Shown: positions 8,948 through 18,775, numbered from the stretch's first letter. The stretch: DNA of 64,000 bases from Dysgonomonas sp. 521 (GCF_010501055.1 NZ_QVMO01000003.1:47926-111925), one strand, 5' to 3'. Numbers and translations: made by a program. Notes: generated by a model from the sequence alone, not told the origin.

Positions 8948-9230
8948 TTATTTCAAGTTTTTTGAGGTTTTCTTTTATTGTCTGACCCGGACGAAATGCC
9001 AATGAGATTTTAGGAGGGACCAGAAAGCGCTGCTTCGAAACAGGATTAACTGAAACACGCTCGGCTTTCTTCTTTGTTTCAAAGAGTCCAAACCCCTGGA
9101 TATTAACAGAGTTACTCTCTTCCAGATTCGAATTGATGATAGATATCGTAGCCTCCAACATTTCGGAAGTCTGGCGTTGTGTCCAACCCAAACGTTTTGC
9201 TAAAGCTGCTATTAATTCCTGATTCGTCAT
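8940..9230 (-). CDS. HU family DNA-binding protein
   Basis: 96 residues, the usual length for HU/IHF. The dimerisation helices lie at residues 1-45 (MTNQELIAALAKRLGWTQRQTSEML). The core NIQGFGLFETKKKAERVSVNPVSKQRFLVPPKISLAFRPG has the proline-containing DNA-intercalating arm. It binds and bends DNA as a homodimer, or possibly as a heterodimer with the adjacent membrane HU protein. It follows rimO by 16 bases and overlaps the next gene by 8 bases, so it belongs to the ftsY-rimO operon. Confidence 0.93.
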   Translation of the reverse strand: MTNQELIAALAKRLGWTQRQTSEMLEATISIINSNLEESNSVNIQGFGLFETKKKAERVSVNPVSKQRFLVPPKISLAFRPGQTIKENLKKLEINE

Positions 9231-9246
9231 GGCTTTTACTTTAAGG

Positions 9247-10542
9247 TTAAATTACTTCCCCATACAGGTCAAAAGACTGTGTATCTGTTATCTTAACATT
9301 GTAAAACTCCCCAATATTAAGCATTTTATTTTTCTTTATCAAGACTTCCGGGTCTACTTCGGGCGAATCGTACTCTGTACGCCCTATATAATAATCACTT
9401 TCCTCTTTATCCACAATAACCTTTAGGGTTCTGTCCACTTTCTCCGCATTTGTTTCAAAAGCTATCTTTTCCTGCACCGACATCAGCTGGTCCATACGCT
9501 CCTGTTTTACGGCGTCAGAGATACTATCTTTGTAATGTTCGTATGCGTAAGTGCCATCTTCGTGTGAATATGGGAACGCCCCCATCCTTTCGAAACGCAT
9601 ATCGCTGACAAACTGCAACAGTTCCTCAAAATCTTTTTTAGCCTCTCCGGGATGCCCGACCATTAACGTAGTACGCAGATGTATTCCGGGAACTTCTTCC
9701 CTGATACGCTTTATCAGGTTATATGTTTCATCTTTGGATATATTGCGCCGCATCTTCGAAAGCATATTATCGCTTACATGCTGCAATGCGATATCCAGAT
9801 ACTTACACACGTTATCATTTTCGCGCATTACCCTTAGCAAGTCGTAAGGGAAGTTGGCCGGATATGCATAATGAAGGCGTATCCATTCTACTCCTTCTAT
9901 CTTTGCTACACGTTCAATCAGCTCAGGAAGCTTGGCCTGTTTGTAATTATCATATCCATAGAAAGACAGATCCTGCGCTATTACCTGAAACTCCTTCACT
10001 CCTTCAGCAACCAGACGTTTCACTTCTTCTTCAATCTCCTCCATTGGACGCGACTGGTGTTTTCCTGTCATAATGGGGATAGAGCAATAAGAGCATGTTC
10101 TGTTACACCCCTCCGAAATTTTCAGGTAAGCATAATGCTTTGGTGTAGTAATACTCCTTTCCAACGCAATATCCTGATTGAATGACTTGCCTAAATCGGA
10201 GATAAGGGCTTTCCAATTGAACTTTCCATAGAAGTTGTCAACCTCCGGAATCTCTGCTCTCAGCTCATCCATATACCTCTCTGTAAGGCATCCCATTACA
10301 AAAAGTTTGTTTAGCTTCCTCTCTTTCTTTGCTTCAGCAAATTCAAGAATCATATTAATAGACTCTTCTTTTGCATCGCCTATAAATCCGCAGGTATTGA
10401 TTACAACAATTTCCCCTTCCGATTTATCTGGGTCATGTTTTACTGTGTAGCCATTTGCCAGAAGCTGCTTCATCAGCAACTCTGAGTCTACCAGATTTTT
10501 AGAACAACCCAGCGTTATGACGTCAATTCTGTTTTTCTTCAT
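9247..10542 (-). CDS. rimO: Ribosomal protein S12 methylthiotransferase
   Basis: 431 residues. This radical-SAM enzyme adds a methylthio group to the conserved Asp of ribosomal protein S12. The N-terminal domain carries the auxiliary cluster cysteines at about residues 13, 51 and 85. The radical-SAM CxxxCxxC motif is CNRTCSYC with Cys near 146, 150 and 153, followed by SIPIMTGKHQSRP. A C-terminal TRAM domain (VDRTLKVIVDKEESDYYIGRTEYDSPEVD) is present, as in RimO and MiaB. The GKHQSRP motif and the absence of MiaB-type sequence favour RimO. It starts 3 bases after the ftsY stop. Confidence 0.95.
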   Translation of the reverse strand: MKKNRIDVITLGCSKNLVDSELLMKQLLANGYTVKHDPDKSEGEIVVINTCGFIGDAKEESINMILEFAEAKKERKLNKLFVMGCLTERYMDELRAEIPEVDNFYGKFNWKALISDLGKSFNQDIALERSITTPKHYAYLKISEGCNRTCSYCSIPIMTGKHQSRPMEEIEEEVKRLVAEGVKEFQVIAQDLSFYGYDNYKQAKLPELIERVAKIEGVEWIRLHYAYPANFPYDLLRVMRENDNVCKYLDIALQHVSDNMLSKMRRNISKDETYNLIKRIREEVPGIHLRTTLMVGHPGEAKKDFEELLQFVSDMRFERMGAFPYSHEDGTYAYEHYKDSISDAVKQERMDQLMSVQEKIAFETNAEKVDRTLKVIVDKEESDYYIGRTEYDSPEVDPEVLIKKNKMLNIGEFYNVKITDTQSFDLYGEVI

Positions 10543-10545
10543 TCT

Positions 10546-11499
10546 TTATGCTCCAAAAAGGCTATCGACAAACTCTTTACGCCTAAAGACCTGCAAATCG
10601 TCAATACCTTCTCCTAGTCCAATATATTTTACCGGAATCTTAAACTGATCCGAGATTCCTATTACAACACCACCTTTTGCCGTTCCATCCAGTTTGGTAA
10701 TAGCCAACGCCGTAACATCGGTAGCCGCCGTAAATTGGGTAGCCTGCTCAAAGGCATTCTGCCCTGTGGAGCCATCCAGCACGAGTAAAACCTCATGTGG
10801 CGCTCCGGGAACAATCTTATCCATTACTTTTTTAATCTTGGTAAGTTCGTTCATCAGCCCAATCTTATTGTGCAGACGGCCTGCGGTATCTATAATGACT
10901 ACATCGGCATTATTTGCTTTTGCCGAACTCAATGTATCAAACGCAACGGAAGCAGGATCAGACCCCATCGACTGTTTTACGACCGGCACTCCTACCCTCT
11001 CGCCCCAGATAACCAATTGCTCTACAGCAGCGGCACGAAAGGTATCGGCGGCTCCAAGATAAACAGACTTCCCTGCCTTCTTAAACTGGTTTGCAAGTTT
11101 ACCTATAGTAGTTGTTTTCCCTACACCATTTACACCTACAACCATTATCACATAGGGTTTATGGCCTTCGGCGATAGAGAAATCATCCGAATCTGTCGTA
11201 TTATTCTCTGTCAGCAAGTCTGCTATTTCATCTCTGAGTATAGAATTGAGTTCATCTGTATTGACGTACTTATCTTTAGCAACACGATTCTCTATCCGTC
11301 CTATAATTTTCAATGTTGTATTTACGCCCACATCGGAAGCGATCAATACTTCCTCCAAATCATCCAGTACATCTTCATCTACTTTCGATTTTCCGGCGAC
11401 AACACGAGACAACTTGGAGAACATTGACTCTTTGGTCTTTTCCAGGCCTTTATCTAGCGTTTCTTTTTTCTGTTTTGAAAAGAAATCAAATAATCCCAT
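10546..11499 (-). CDS. ftsY: Signal recognition particle receptor FtsY
   Basis: 317 residues. SRP-receptor GTPase that docks ribosome-SRP complexes at the inner membrane. It is a short form: an amphipathic N-terminus (MGLFDFFSKQKKETLDKGLEK) leads straight into the N domain, with no long acidic A domain. The G domain has the P-loop GVNGVGKTT at residues 122-130, DTAGRLHNKIGLMNEL, TKLDGTAKGG and a C-terminal GLGEGIDDLQVF. It is the first gene of an operon with rimO and the two HU genes; a -7 promoter element lies 81 bases upstream. Confidence 0.96.
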   Translation of the reverse strand: MGLFDFFSKQKKETLDKGLEKTKESMFSKLSRVVAGKSKVDEDVLDDLEEVLIASDVGVNTTLKIIGRIENRVAKDKYVNTDELNSILRDEIADLLTENNTTDSDDFSIAEGHKPYVIMVVGVNGVGKTTTIGKLANQFKKAGKSVYLGAADTFRAAAVEQLVIWGERVGVPVVKQSMGSDPASVAFDTLSSAKANNADVVIIDTAGRLHNKIGLMNELTKIKKVMDKIVPGAPHEVLLVLDGSTGQNAFEQATQFTAATDVTALAITKLDGTAKGGVVIGISDQFKIPVKYIGLGEGIDDLQVFRRKEFVDSLFGA

Positions 11500-11579
11500 A
11501 GATTTTATTCTTTTTGAATTTCAAGCATCGTCTGACACTAGTTGTTATCGAACATATATAGCCTTGTATCATGCTAATA

Positions 11580-11587
11580 CAAAGCTA
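11580..11587 (-). promoter_or_regulatory. -7 promoter element for ftsY operon
   Basis: TAGCTTTG on the minus strand, an exact TAnnTTTG match, 81 bases before the ftsY ATG. No convincing -33 element is seen at 19-21 bases. Confidence 0.4.
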
Positions 11588-11599
11588 CAAAATGGATAA

Positions 11600-11637
11600 T
11601 AAAAAACCTCCCTACATGAGAATGAAGGAGGCTTTTT
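11600..11637 (-). terminator. Terminator of the rpmB-rpmG-DUF4295 operon
   Basis: On the minus strand GCCTCC pairs with GGAGGT across a roughly 15-base loop, flanked by A and T runs (AAAAAG before, TTTTTTATT after). This is a classical intrinsic terminator 18 bases beyond the DUF4295 stop. It separates this operon from ftsY. Confidence 0.8.
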
Positions 11638-11654
11638 AAATATTTTTAACAAAA

Positions 11655-11816
11655 TTATTTCGTAAAATAATCCTTTACTGATTCGTTCGGAACCATTTCT
11701 TCTTTAAATGTATAAGCACCTGTTTTCGGCGACTTTACCATTTTTATTACTTTCGCATAGTTACGACCATCTTTAGAAGATGCATCACGATAACCCGCTA
11801 CTGCTTTCTTTGCCAT
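11655..11816 (-). CDS. DUF4295 family small basic protein
   Basis: 53 residues, MAKKAVAGYRDASSKDGRNY at the start and NESVKDYFTK at the end. It is a Bacteroidota-specific small basic protein that is nearly always encoded just after rpmB and rpmG. That context, its size and its high Lys content suggest association with the ribosome, but the function is not established. It starts 13 bases after the rpmG stop, and the terminator follows. It is short enough to be missed by length-filtered gene calling. Confidence 0.9.
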   Translation of the reverse strand: MAKKAVAGYRDASSKDGRNYAKVIKMVKSPKTGAYTFKEEMVPNESVKDYFTK

Positions 11817-11829
11817 GGTTTATATTGTT

Positions 11830-12018
11830 TTACTTGATTTCTTTATGAACAGTCATTTTCCTAAGAACCGGGTTGTATTTCTTCAACTCAAGTCTTTCTG
11901 TTGTATTCTTTCTGTTTTTAGTAGTGATGTAACGTGATGTGCCTGGCATACCACTGGCTTTGTGCTCTGTGCACTCCAATATCACTTGAATTCTGTTTCC
12001 TTTTGCTTTCTTAGCCAT
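11830..12018 (-). CDS. rpmG: 50S ribosomal protein L33
   Basis: 62 residues, with [19 protein letters not shown] at the start and [20 protein letters not shown] in the middle, both typical of L33. The zinc-binding CxxC pairs of the C+ form are absent: only one Cys occurs in the N-terminal half, so this is the zinc-independent type. It lies 18 bases after rpmB in the same operon. Confidence 0.97.
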   Translation of the reverse strand: MAKKAKGNRIQVILECTEHKASGMPGTSRYITTKNRKNTTERLELKKYNPVLRKMTVHKEIK

Positions 12019-12036
12019 TTCTTCGGTCTCCTTTTA

Positions 12037-12276
12037 TTAAGCGTTCAAGTACCCGTCTGTAGCCGCTTTTTTCAGTGCAGCATCCAAACCAATTTTATTA
12101 ATTGTACGAAGACCGGCAGCAGAAACATTCAGGCTGATCCAACAATCTTCTTCTACCCAGTAGAATTTTTTTCTGAAAAGATTGACATTAAACTTTCTCT
12201 TTGTCTTTCTGTTAGAGTGAGAAACATTATTGCCAACCATAGCTTTTTTTCCTGTAATTTGACAAATTTTGGACAT
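12037..12276 (-). CDS. rpmB: 50S ribosomal protein L28
   Basis: 79 residues: [22 protein letters not shown] at the start, then the conserved [13 protein letters not shown] core and [23 protein letters not shown]. Large-subunit protein. It is the first gene of the rpmB-rpmG-DUF4295 operon, with a consensus promoter 56 bases upstream. Confidence 0.97.
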   Translation of the reverse strand: MSKICQITGKKAMVGNNVSHSNRKTKRKFNVNLFRKKFYWVEEDCWISLNVSAAGLRTINKIGLDAALKKAATDGYLNA

Positions 12277-12331
12277 CGCTATCGTTATTTTTATATTCGT
12301 TTTTTATTATTCCGCGTGCAATTTCGGGTTG

Positions 12332-12362
12332 CAAATTTAGTTATATTTTTCAAACTTACAAA
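12332..12362 (-). promoter_or_regulatory. Consensus promoter of the rpmB operon
   Basis: On the minus strand TTTG (12362-12359), exactly 19 bases, then TAAATTTG (12339-12332). This is a full match to the Bacteroidota sigma-ABfr consensus TTTG-N19-TAnnTTTG, located 56 bases before the rpmB ATG. It is the best complete promoter in the window. Confidence 0.8.
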
Positions 12363-12442
12363 TATTTAAAAGGTTAAAGTTCTTCTTTTTTTTGACAAAT
12401 AAATTTCTTCGTATTAAAATACAGGCAATACAATATATATTG

Positions 12443-12450
12443 TAAATTTG
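12443..12450 (+). promoter_or_regulatory. -7 promoter element just before the epimerase gene
   Basis: TAAATTTG, an exact TAnnTTTG match, ends only 8 bases before the ATG at 12459. Transcription would begin within a few bases of the start codon, which leaves no room for a ribosome-binding site. Confidence 0.5.
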
Positions 12451-12458
12451 CACATGAG

Positions 12459-13472
12459 ATGGGAACAAAGAAAATATTAATAACCGGAGCCAGTGGATTT
12501 ATAGGCAGCTTCCTCGTAGAGAAAGCGCTAGAAAAGGGTTATCAGGTTTGGGCAGGCATACGCAAAAGCAGCAGCCGCGAATACCTGCAGGATCAGCGTA
12601 TTCAGTTTCTCGATCTAGAATTCAATAATAAAGAGAGACTGATTGCGCAGCTATTAGAATTCAAGGAGAAGCATGGCAAGCTGGATTATATTATACACAA
12701 TGCAGGAGTGACAAAGTGCTTAAATCCTGACGACTTTGACAAAGTCAATTTTCGGAATACGGCAAACTTTATAGATGCCTTAAAAGAAGCAGATACGGTT
12801 CCCGAAAAATTCGTATTAATGAGTAGCCTGAGCGCATTCGGCCTTGGGGACGAAATAAACTATACCCCCCTAAAAATAACAGACACCCCAAATCCGAATA
12901 CGGCTTATGGGATAAGCAAACTGAAGGCCGAAAAATACCTTCAGGCGACAAGCGGCTTCCCATATCTGATATTCCGTCCGACAGGAGTATACGGCCCACG
13001 GGAGAAGGATTACTTCCTGATGATAAAGACCGTAAAGGCAGGACTGGATGTCGGAGCAGGCTTTAAGCCCCAGCATCTGACATTCATATATGTAAAAGAC
13101 CTTGTAGACATCATATTTACTGGACTTGAGAGCCATGTACAAAACAAAGACTATTTTGTCGCAGACGGAGACGTATATACAGATAAAGAATATACACAAC
13201 TGGTAAAGGAGGTAATAGGGAGAAAGCATGTACTCAGCCTGAAAGTACCTCTTTGGCTGCTAAAAGGAATATCGGTAATAGCAGAAGACATATCCAAACT
13301 GACAAAGAAACCTTCGACACTCAACAGGGATAAATATAAAATAATGAAGCAACGCAACTGGGAGTGTGATATTACTCCACTGGTAAACGACCTTGGCTTC
13401 TCCCCCAAATATAACTTAAGAAGAGGATTGGAAGAATCGGTAAAATGGTATAAAGACAATAACTGGCTATAG
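12459..13472 (+). CDS. NAD-dependent epimerase/dehydratase family protein
   Basis: 337 residues. It is an extended short-chain dehydrogenase with the Rossmann motif ILITGASGFIGSFLVEKALEKG at residues 6-27 (GxxGxxG), catalytic Ser in LMSSLSAFG and the YGISKLKAEKYL YxxxK pair near residues 149-153. RPTGVYGPREKDYF resembles the substrate loop of sugar-nucleotide epimerases and of 3-beta-hydroxysteroid or dihydroflavonol-type reductases. The exact substrate cannot be assigned. It is divergent from rpmB. The ATG used is the one in frame with the Rossmann fold; a second ATG at 12454 is out of frame. Confidence 0.88.
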   Translation: MGTKKILITGASGFIGSFLVEKALEKGYQVWAGIRKSSSREYLQDQRIQFLDLEFNNKERLIAQLLEFKEKHGKLDYIIHNAGVTKCLNPDDFDKVNFRNTANFIDALKEADTVPEKFVLMSSLSAFGLGDEINYTPLKITDTPNPNTAYGISKLKAEKYLQATSGFPYLIFRPTGVYGPREKDYFLMIKTVKAGLDVGAGFKPQHLTFIYVKDLVDIIFTGLESHVQNKDYFVADGDVYTDKEYTQLVKEVIGRKHVLSLKVPLWLLKGISVIAEDISKLTKKPSTLNRDKYKIMKQRNWECDITPLVNDLGFSPKYNLRRGLEESVKWYKDNNWL

Positions 13473-13582
13473 GTTAATATGCCGATTAGCAAACCAGCCA
13501 TTGGTGCAAAGCGGCAAAGTTATTTGCCAATCAACTTATAACTCATAACTGCCCAAAGGGCAAAGCAACTTGTAACTGAATT

Positions 13583-14461
13583 ATGCGTATAAATAAATAC
13601 ATAAGCGATAGTGGCTATTGCTCACGTCGCGAAGCAGATAAGCTTATCGAACAGGGGAGTGTAACCATAAACGGGAAGAGAGCTACCATTGGCAGCCAGG
13701 TTCTCGATGGGCAGGAGGTGAAAATATATGGGGAAACAATCATTAACAATAACCGCCCCATCTTCATAGCTTATAATAAACCTCTGGGGATTGTCAGCAC
13801 CACAGACCCCGGTGAACATAACAATATACTTGATGCAGTAGGACATGAAGAACGGATTTTCCCGATAGGGCGGCTCGATAAAGACTCGCAAGGCCTGATT
13901 ATATTGACCAATGAAGGAGACATTGTAAATAAAATGCTGAGGGCTGACAACAACCATGAAAAGGAATATTCCGTTATAGTGGACAAGCTCATAAATGAGG
14001 ATTTTGTAAATAAAATGCAAAACGGCATACCAATACTGGGTATCGTTACCCGCAAATGCGAAGTCGTAAAAACCGGAACCCATTCATTCAACATCGTACT
14101 GCGACAAGGGCTGAACAGGCAAATACGACGCATGTGTGAATATCTGGGATATAAAGTACTCAGGCTGGAGCGTGTACGCATCATGCACATTAAACTGGGT
14201 AATATAAAAACAGGCAAATGGCGCAATCTCACACAAGAGGAGGTGGAAATACTGCGAAAAAAGACAGCATCATCTGTAAAAACAGAAAGTTCACCCAAAA
14301 AGAAAGTGAAACCACAACAACCTGTGAAAACATCCCAACCTAAAAAGAAACCGGCCAACAACACAAATAAAGAGTGGAATAAATCAACAAGTTATAAAGA
14401 GAATAAACCGTCAGGTCAACGGAATGGTAAAACAAAGGCGACGCCGCGACGCCGACCTTAA
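13583..14461 (+). CDS. rluF: 23S rRNA pseudouridine(2604) synthase, RluF type
   Basis: 292 residues. An S4 RNA-binding domain occupies residues 1-48 ([24 protein letters not shown]), followed by the RsuA/RluB/E/F catalytic domain with [11 protein letters not shown], catalytic Asp near residue 99. [16 protein letters not shown] and the [11 protein letters not shown] segment are present. Sequence around [16 protein letters not shown] and GVDKDSQG-type blocks matches RluF more closely than RluB. After the catalytic domain comes an extra Lys/Pro/Gln-rich, highly basic tail (about residues 230-292), probably disordered and RNA-binding. Stand-alone gene between the epimerase and gap. Confidence 0.88.
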   Translation: MRINKYISDSGYCSRREADKLIEQGSVTINGKRATIGSQVLDGQEVKIYGETIINNNRPIFIAYNKPLGIVSTTDPGEHNNILDAVGHEERIFPIGRLDKDSQGLIILTNEGDIVNKMLRADNNHEKEYSVIVDKLINEDFVNKMQNGIPILGIVTRKCEVVKTGTHSFNIVLRQGLNRQIRRMCEYLGYKVLRLERVRIMHIKLGNIKTGKWRNLTQEEVEILRKKTASSVKTESSPKKKVKPQQPVKTSQPKKKPANNTNKEWNKSTSYKENKPSGQRNGKTKATPRRRP

Positions 14462-14613
14462 AATAATTAATGAGAAGCATTCAATTTAACTAAAGACATT
14501 GGATCGCAACCTCGACTTTACAAAATAGCTAAAAATGTGATTACCACTACAAAGAACGAGCTTTTCAATCTTAAAAATAAGTAAACTATAAACCATTTAA
14601 TAAATATTTTTAC

Positions 14614-14621
14614 TATCTTTG
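14614..14621 (+). promoter_or_regulatory. -7 promoter element of gap
   Basis: TATCTTTG, an exact TAnnTTTG match, 103 bases before the gap ATG, so the transcript would have a leader of about 95 bases. The -33 element is weak. Confidence 0.5.
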
Positions 14622-14718
14622 TACAGCCTTTAGAAAAGCATGTTTTATAACATAAATCTTTATCTGATTCTAAAGCGTTTATATAGGATATACTCGATTT
14701 TTTAACTATAAAAATTAA

Positions 14719-15729
<1,011 letters not shown>

Positions 15730-15750
15730 TAGCTATTATCTCAATATAGA

Positions 15751-15780
15751 AAGAGCTGCTCAAATGGGTAGCTCTTTTTT
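15751..15780 (+). terminator. Terminator of gap
   Basis: AAGAGCT and AGCTCTT pair across a 12-base loop, followed directly by TTTT. It lies 21 bases after the gap stop codon. Confidence 0.85.
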
Positions 15781-15848
15781 ATTTCAAAGATCTCTGTCCC
15801 AAACGGATGTATCCCATATTGTCGTTCAGGGCTGAAAGCCTGCCTTAG

Positions 15849-16016
15849 TTCAGCCCAATGGCAAACGAAGTGCCTCCTTGGGTAAATAAGACAAAGTGGA
15901 AACAGCGCGCTGAAAGCGCAGGTTAAATCCAATATACAGAGTACTATAACCTGCGCTTTCAGCGCGTCTCTTAATCCTTGCGCATTTCTGCCCCCAACGC
16001 TTTACATTGGGCTGAA
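15849..16016. repeat. Nested inverted-repeat element between gap and the oligopeptidase gene
   Basis: The outer arms are TTCAGCCCAATG (15849-15860) and CATTGGGCTGAA (16005-16016). Inside them a perfect 20-bp pair, CGCGCTGAAAGCGCAGGTTA at 15906-15925 and its complement at 15947-15966, would form a strong hairpin with a 21-base loop. There is no coding potential. GCGCTGAAAGCGC and GGCTGAAAGCC modules of this kind are, from memory, widespread intergenic repeats in Bacteroidota. It fills most of the 347-base gap between the convergent genes. Confidence 0.75.
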
Positions 16017-16076
16017 GTAACCTGCCACTTCGTGGCGTTAATTCTTACAATCAGCGACAATTCCCATTCCTTACTC

Positions 16077-18215
16077 TTATTTATCAATCCCTTCCAGTGT
16101 GAACAGGAATGCATATTCCAATGCCACATCTTTCAGATAATCGAACCGTCCGCTGGCACCTCCATGCCCGAACTCCATATTGGTTTTCAGTATCAGTACA
16201 TTATTATCGGTCTTCATCTCACGAAGTTTAGCTACCCACTTGGCCGGTTCAAAATATTGTACCTGACTGTCGTGCAAACCTGTTGTAACCAGAATATTCG
16301 GATAATTCTTCTTCTCTACATTCTCGTAAGGGCTGTAACTCTTCATATAATCATAGGCTTCCTTGTCCTTCGGATTGCCCCATTCGTCAAACTCATTGGT
16401 AGTAAGGGGAATACTCTCATCCAGCATCGTGTTTACCACATCTACGAAAGGCACGTCTGCAACCACCCCATGCCACAGGTCGGGCTGCATATTGATAACC
16501 GCCCCTACCAGCAGGCCTCCGGCACTGCCTCCGGATGCATACAGATGTCCTTTTCCTGTATATTTCTCAGAAACGAGGTATTCGCCACAGTCGATAAAGT
16601 CGGTAAATGTATTTATCTTCTTTTGCAATTTACCGTCTTCGTACCACTGGCGTCCCATTTCCTGGCCGCCACGGATATGGGCAATCGCATAAATGAAACC
16701 TCTGTTAAGCAGGCTCAACCGTGTACTGCTGAACGACGCATCCATACTGCTGCCATAGCTACCGTAGCCATAGAGTAACAAAGGGGTAGAACTGCTTTTC
16801 TGCGTTGTCTTTTTATACACAAGCGAGATAGGCACTTTGGTACCATCCTTGGCTGTCGCGTACAGCCTTTCGGTCTGGTAATCGCCTACATTGTAACCGC
16901 CTACAACTTCCTGCTGCTTCATCAATGTCTTTTTATGGCTAACCATGTCGTAGTCGTAGGTAGAGCTTGGTGTAGTCAGTGATGTATAGCGATAACGCAA
17001 CACGGTGGTATTATACTCCGGATTGGAAGATGTATATGCAGTGTAAGCCGGCTCCCCGAAATCGATATAATGCTCACCGCCGTCCTTCAGGTTGCGTACG
17101 CAGAGCTGAACCAACCCGTTTTTACGTTCTTCTATAACAATAAAATCCTCAAATTCATCAATTCCTTCCAACAAGACATCTGCACGATGGGGAATATATT
17201 CTTTCCAGTTTTCAACTCCGGTCTTATCCAACGGGCATTCCATCACTTTAAAGTTCCTGGCATCCTTATTGGTATAGATGAGGAACTTATCAGCCAATGG
17301 TGTTACAAAATAGATGACATCTTTCATTCTCGGCTGAAAAGATTTGAAAGCAGATGCCGGCTTACTGGCCTCGATATAGAAGGTTTCGGAAGACATCGTT
17401 GCCTGTGACTGGATATAGATATATTTCCGGTTCTTGCTTTTGCCTACTCCGATATAGTTACTCTTATCTTTTTCTTCGTAAACGACAACATCTGATGAGA
17501 CATCTGTACCTAAGATATGACGTTTGATTTTCTCAGTCAACAGTGTTACCGGATTCTTTGACACATAGAAGACTGTTTTATTGTCACCCGCCCATGTAGC
17601 GCCGCCACCGGTGTTAGGAATCGTTTCTTTATACACTTCTCCTGTCTCCAGGTTTTTAAAATAGATGGTGTATTGCCTGCGGCTCACTTCGTCCACACCG
17701 TAAGCCATCAGCTTGTTGTCATCGCTGATAGAAATACCACCCACTGCATAATATGAATGCCCTTCTGCCATTTTATCCACATCCAGCAAAATCTCTTCAG
17801 GAGCAGCGAGGCTGCCTTTTTTCCTGCAATATTTGAAGTATTGCTTCCCTTCTTCTGTACGGCTATAGTAATAGTATCCGTTCCTAAGTACAGGGACACT
17901 CTCGTCAGTCTCCTTTATACGGCCTTTCATTTCGTTATACAAAGCATCCTGAAATTGCACCGTTCCGCTCATCACGGTATCCAGATAGGCATTCTCTGCT
18001 TTCAGGTAATCTACAACAAGTGTGCTGTCTGGCCCTTTTCCGAAATAATCGTACATCCAGTAATAATTATCAACTACCGTATCGCCATGTATGATACGGA
18101 CATGCTCTTTCTTTTCTGCAACGGGAGCAGCGGCTTGCTTAAAGCCCCCTTTGTCATTTGTTGTACACGACATAAGAATAAATAATGTAAGACTACAAAA
18201 TATTATTTTCTTCAT
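16077..18215 (-). CDS. S9 family oligopeptidase B-like lipoprotein
   Basis: 712 residues from the ATG at 18215. The frame is open to 18248, but this start gives a clean lipoprotein signal peptide, MKKIIFCSLTLFILMSC, with the lipobox Cys at residue 17. The protein has an N-terminal seven-bladed propeller region (residues 70-420) and a C-terminal alpha/beta-hydrolase domain. The catalytic Ser lies in YASGGSAGGLLVGA near residue 560; an Asp-containing GLHDSQVQYFEPAKW and a His in FGHGGASGR complete the triad. Prolyl oligopeptidase family (M-to-B type), cleaving short peptides, probably after basic residues, in the periplasm or at the outer membrane. It stands alone. Confidence 0.93.
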   Translation of the reverse strand: MKKIIFCSLTLFILMSCTTNDKGGFKQAAAPVAEKKEHVRIIHGDTVVDNYYWMYDYFGKGPDSTLVVDYLKAENAYLDTVMSGTVQFQDALYNEMKGRIKETDESVPVLRNGYYYYSRTEEGKQYFKYCRKKGSLAAPEEILLDVDKMAEGHSYYAVGGISISDDNKLMAYGVDEVSRRQYTIYFKNLETGEVYKETIPNTGGGATWAGDNKTVFYVSKNPVTLLTEKIKRHILGTDVSSDVVVYEEKDKSNYIGVGKSKNRKYIYIQSQATMSSETFYIEASKPASAFKSFQPRMKDVIYFVTPLADKFLIYTNKDARNFKVMECPLDKTGVENWKEYIPHRADVLLEGIDEFEDFIVIEERKNGLVQLCVRNLKDGGEHYIDFGEPAYTAYTSSNPEYNTTVLRYRYTSLTTPSSTYDYDMVSHKKTLMKQQEVVGGYNVGDYQTERLYATAKDGTKVPISLVYKKTTQKSSSTPLLLYGYGSYGSSMDASFSSTRLSLLNRGFIYAIAHIRGGQEMGRQWYEDGKLQKKINTFTDFIDCGEYLVSEKYTGKGHLYASGGSAGGLLVGAVINMQPDLWHGVVADVPFVDVVNTMLDESIPLTTNEFDEWGNPKDKEAYDYMKSYSPYENVEKKNYPNILVTTGLHDSQVQYFEPAKWVAKLREMKTDNNVLILKTNMEFGHGGASGRFDYLKDVALEYAFLFTLEGIDK

Positions 18216-18273
18216 ACGAATTAAATGCAAGATTAAGTTATTATTCAAACTGTATTGACGTTATTATATAGTT

Positions 18274-18484
18274 ATGCGAATCAAGGGTTAAATGTGCCGT
18301 CAGGCACATCATATTGGTAAAAACATGAATGAAATTCGTTTTTTTGTGCCGTCAGGTACAAAACGTGAATTGTTATGCACATATTGCGTACCTGACGGCA
18401 CGTAATAGACAGGTTAAAGCATCTTTCTACCAACATTCAGTCCCTAAAGGGACAAGAATAGCATATTTAACCCTTGATTCGCAT
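18274..18484. repeat. Inverted-repeat element with ATGCGAATCAAGGG ends
   Basis: 211 bp with perfect 20-bp terminal inverted repeats: ATGCGAATCAAGGGTTAAAT at 18274-18293 and its complement at 18465-18484. The interior holds a second inverted pair, GTGCCGTCAGGTAC (18346-18359) and GTACCTGACGGCAC (18388-18401), a small hairpin TGTGCCGTCAGGCACA near 18294, and CCCTAAAGGG near 18443. No gene. Its termini are unrelated to the AGAAACTG element family elsewhere in the window. Confidence 0.8.
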
Positions 18485-18775
18485 TAGTTATAATTTTTTA
18501 AACTTCTTATTTTTGACAACCTACCCAAAAAAGTGACACTTCTTTCATCGCACTTCTTTATTCTTTTCCATTGTTATCTTTTTTCTCTGAGCAATTTGCT
18601 TTTTACCACGGAGTACACAAAGTGAACTTCAGAGTTTTAGCCCCAAAGACTCTTCAAAGCCTCCTTTTTCGGCGCAAAAGTTACAGTCTCTTTCTGAAAA
18701 AGTGACAAAGGTGACACTTCTTTTATTGTTTCGGATTGTCACTTCTTCTTCAACCTAATTACGGGAAAGAGCTTT
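18485..18775. other. Gene-free spacer between two inverted-repeat elements
   Basis: No reading frame worth reporting. It contains two copies of the AAAAAGTGACA motif (18527-18540 and the double copy at 18697-18726) and an ACCACGGAGTACACAAAG stretch near 18606. It looks like eroded repeat sequence. Confidence 0.5.

Noticed and set aside
13583..14461. RluB instead of RluF
   Set aside because: The [11 protein letters not shown] and [10 protein letters not shown] blocks, and the segments around them, match the RluF pattern better, although the two families are close.
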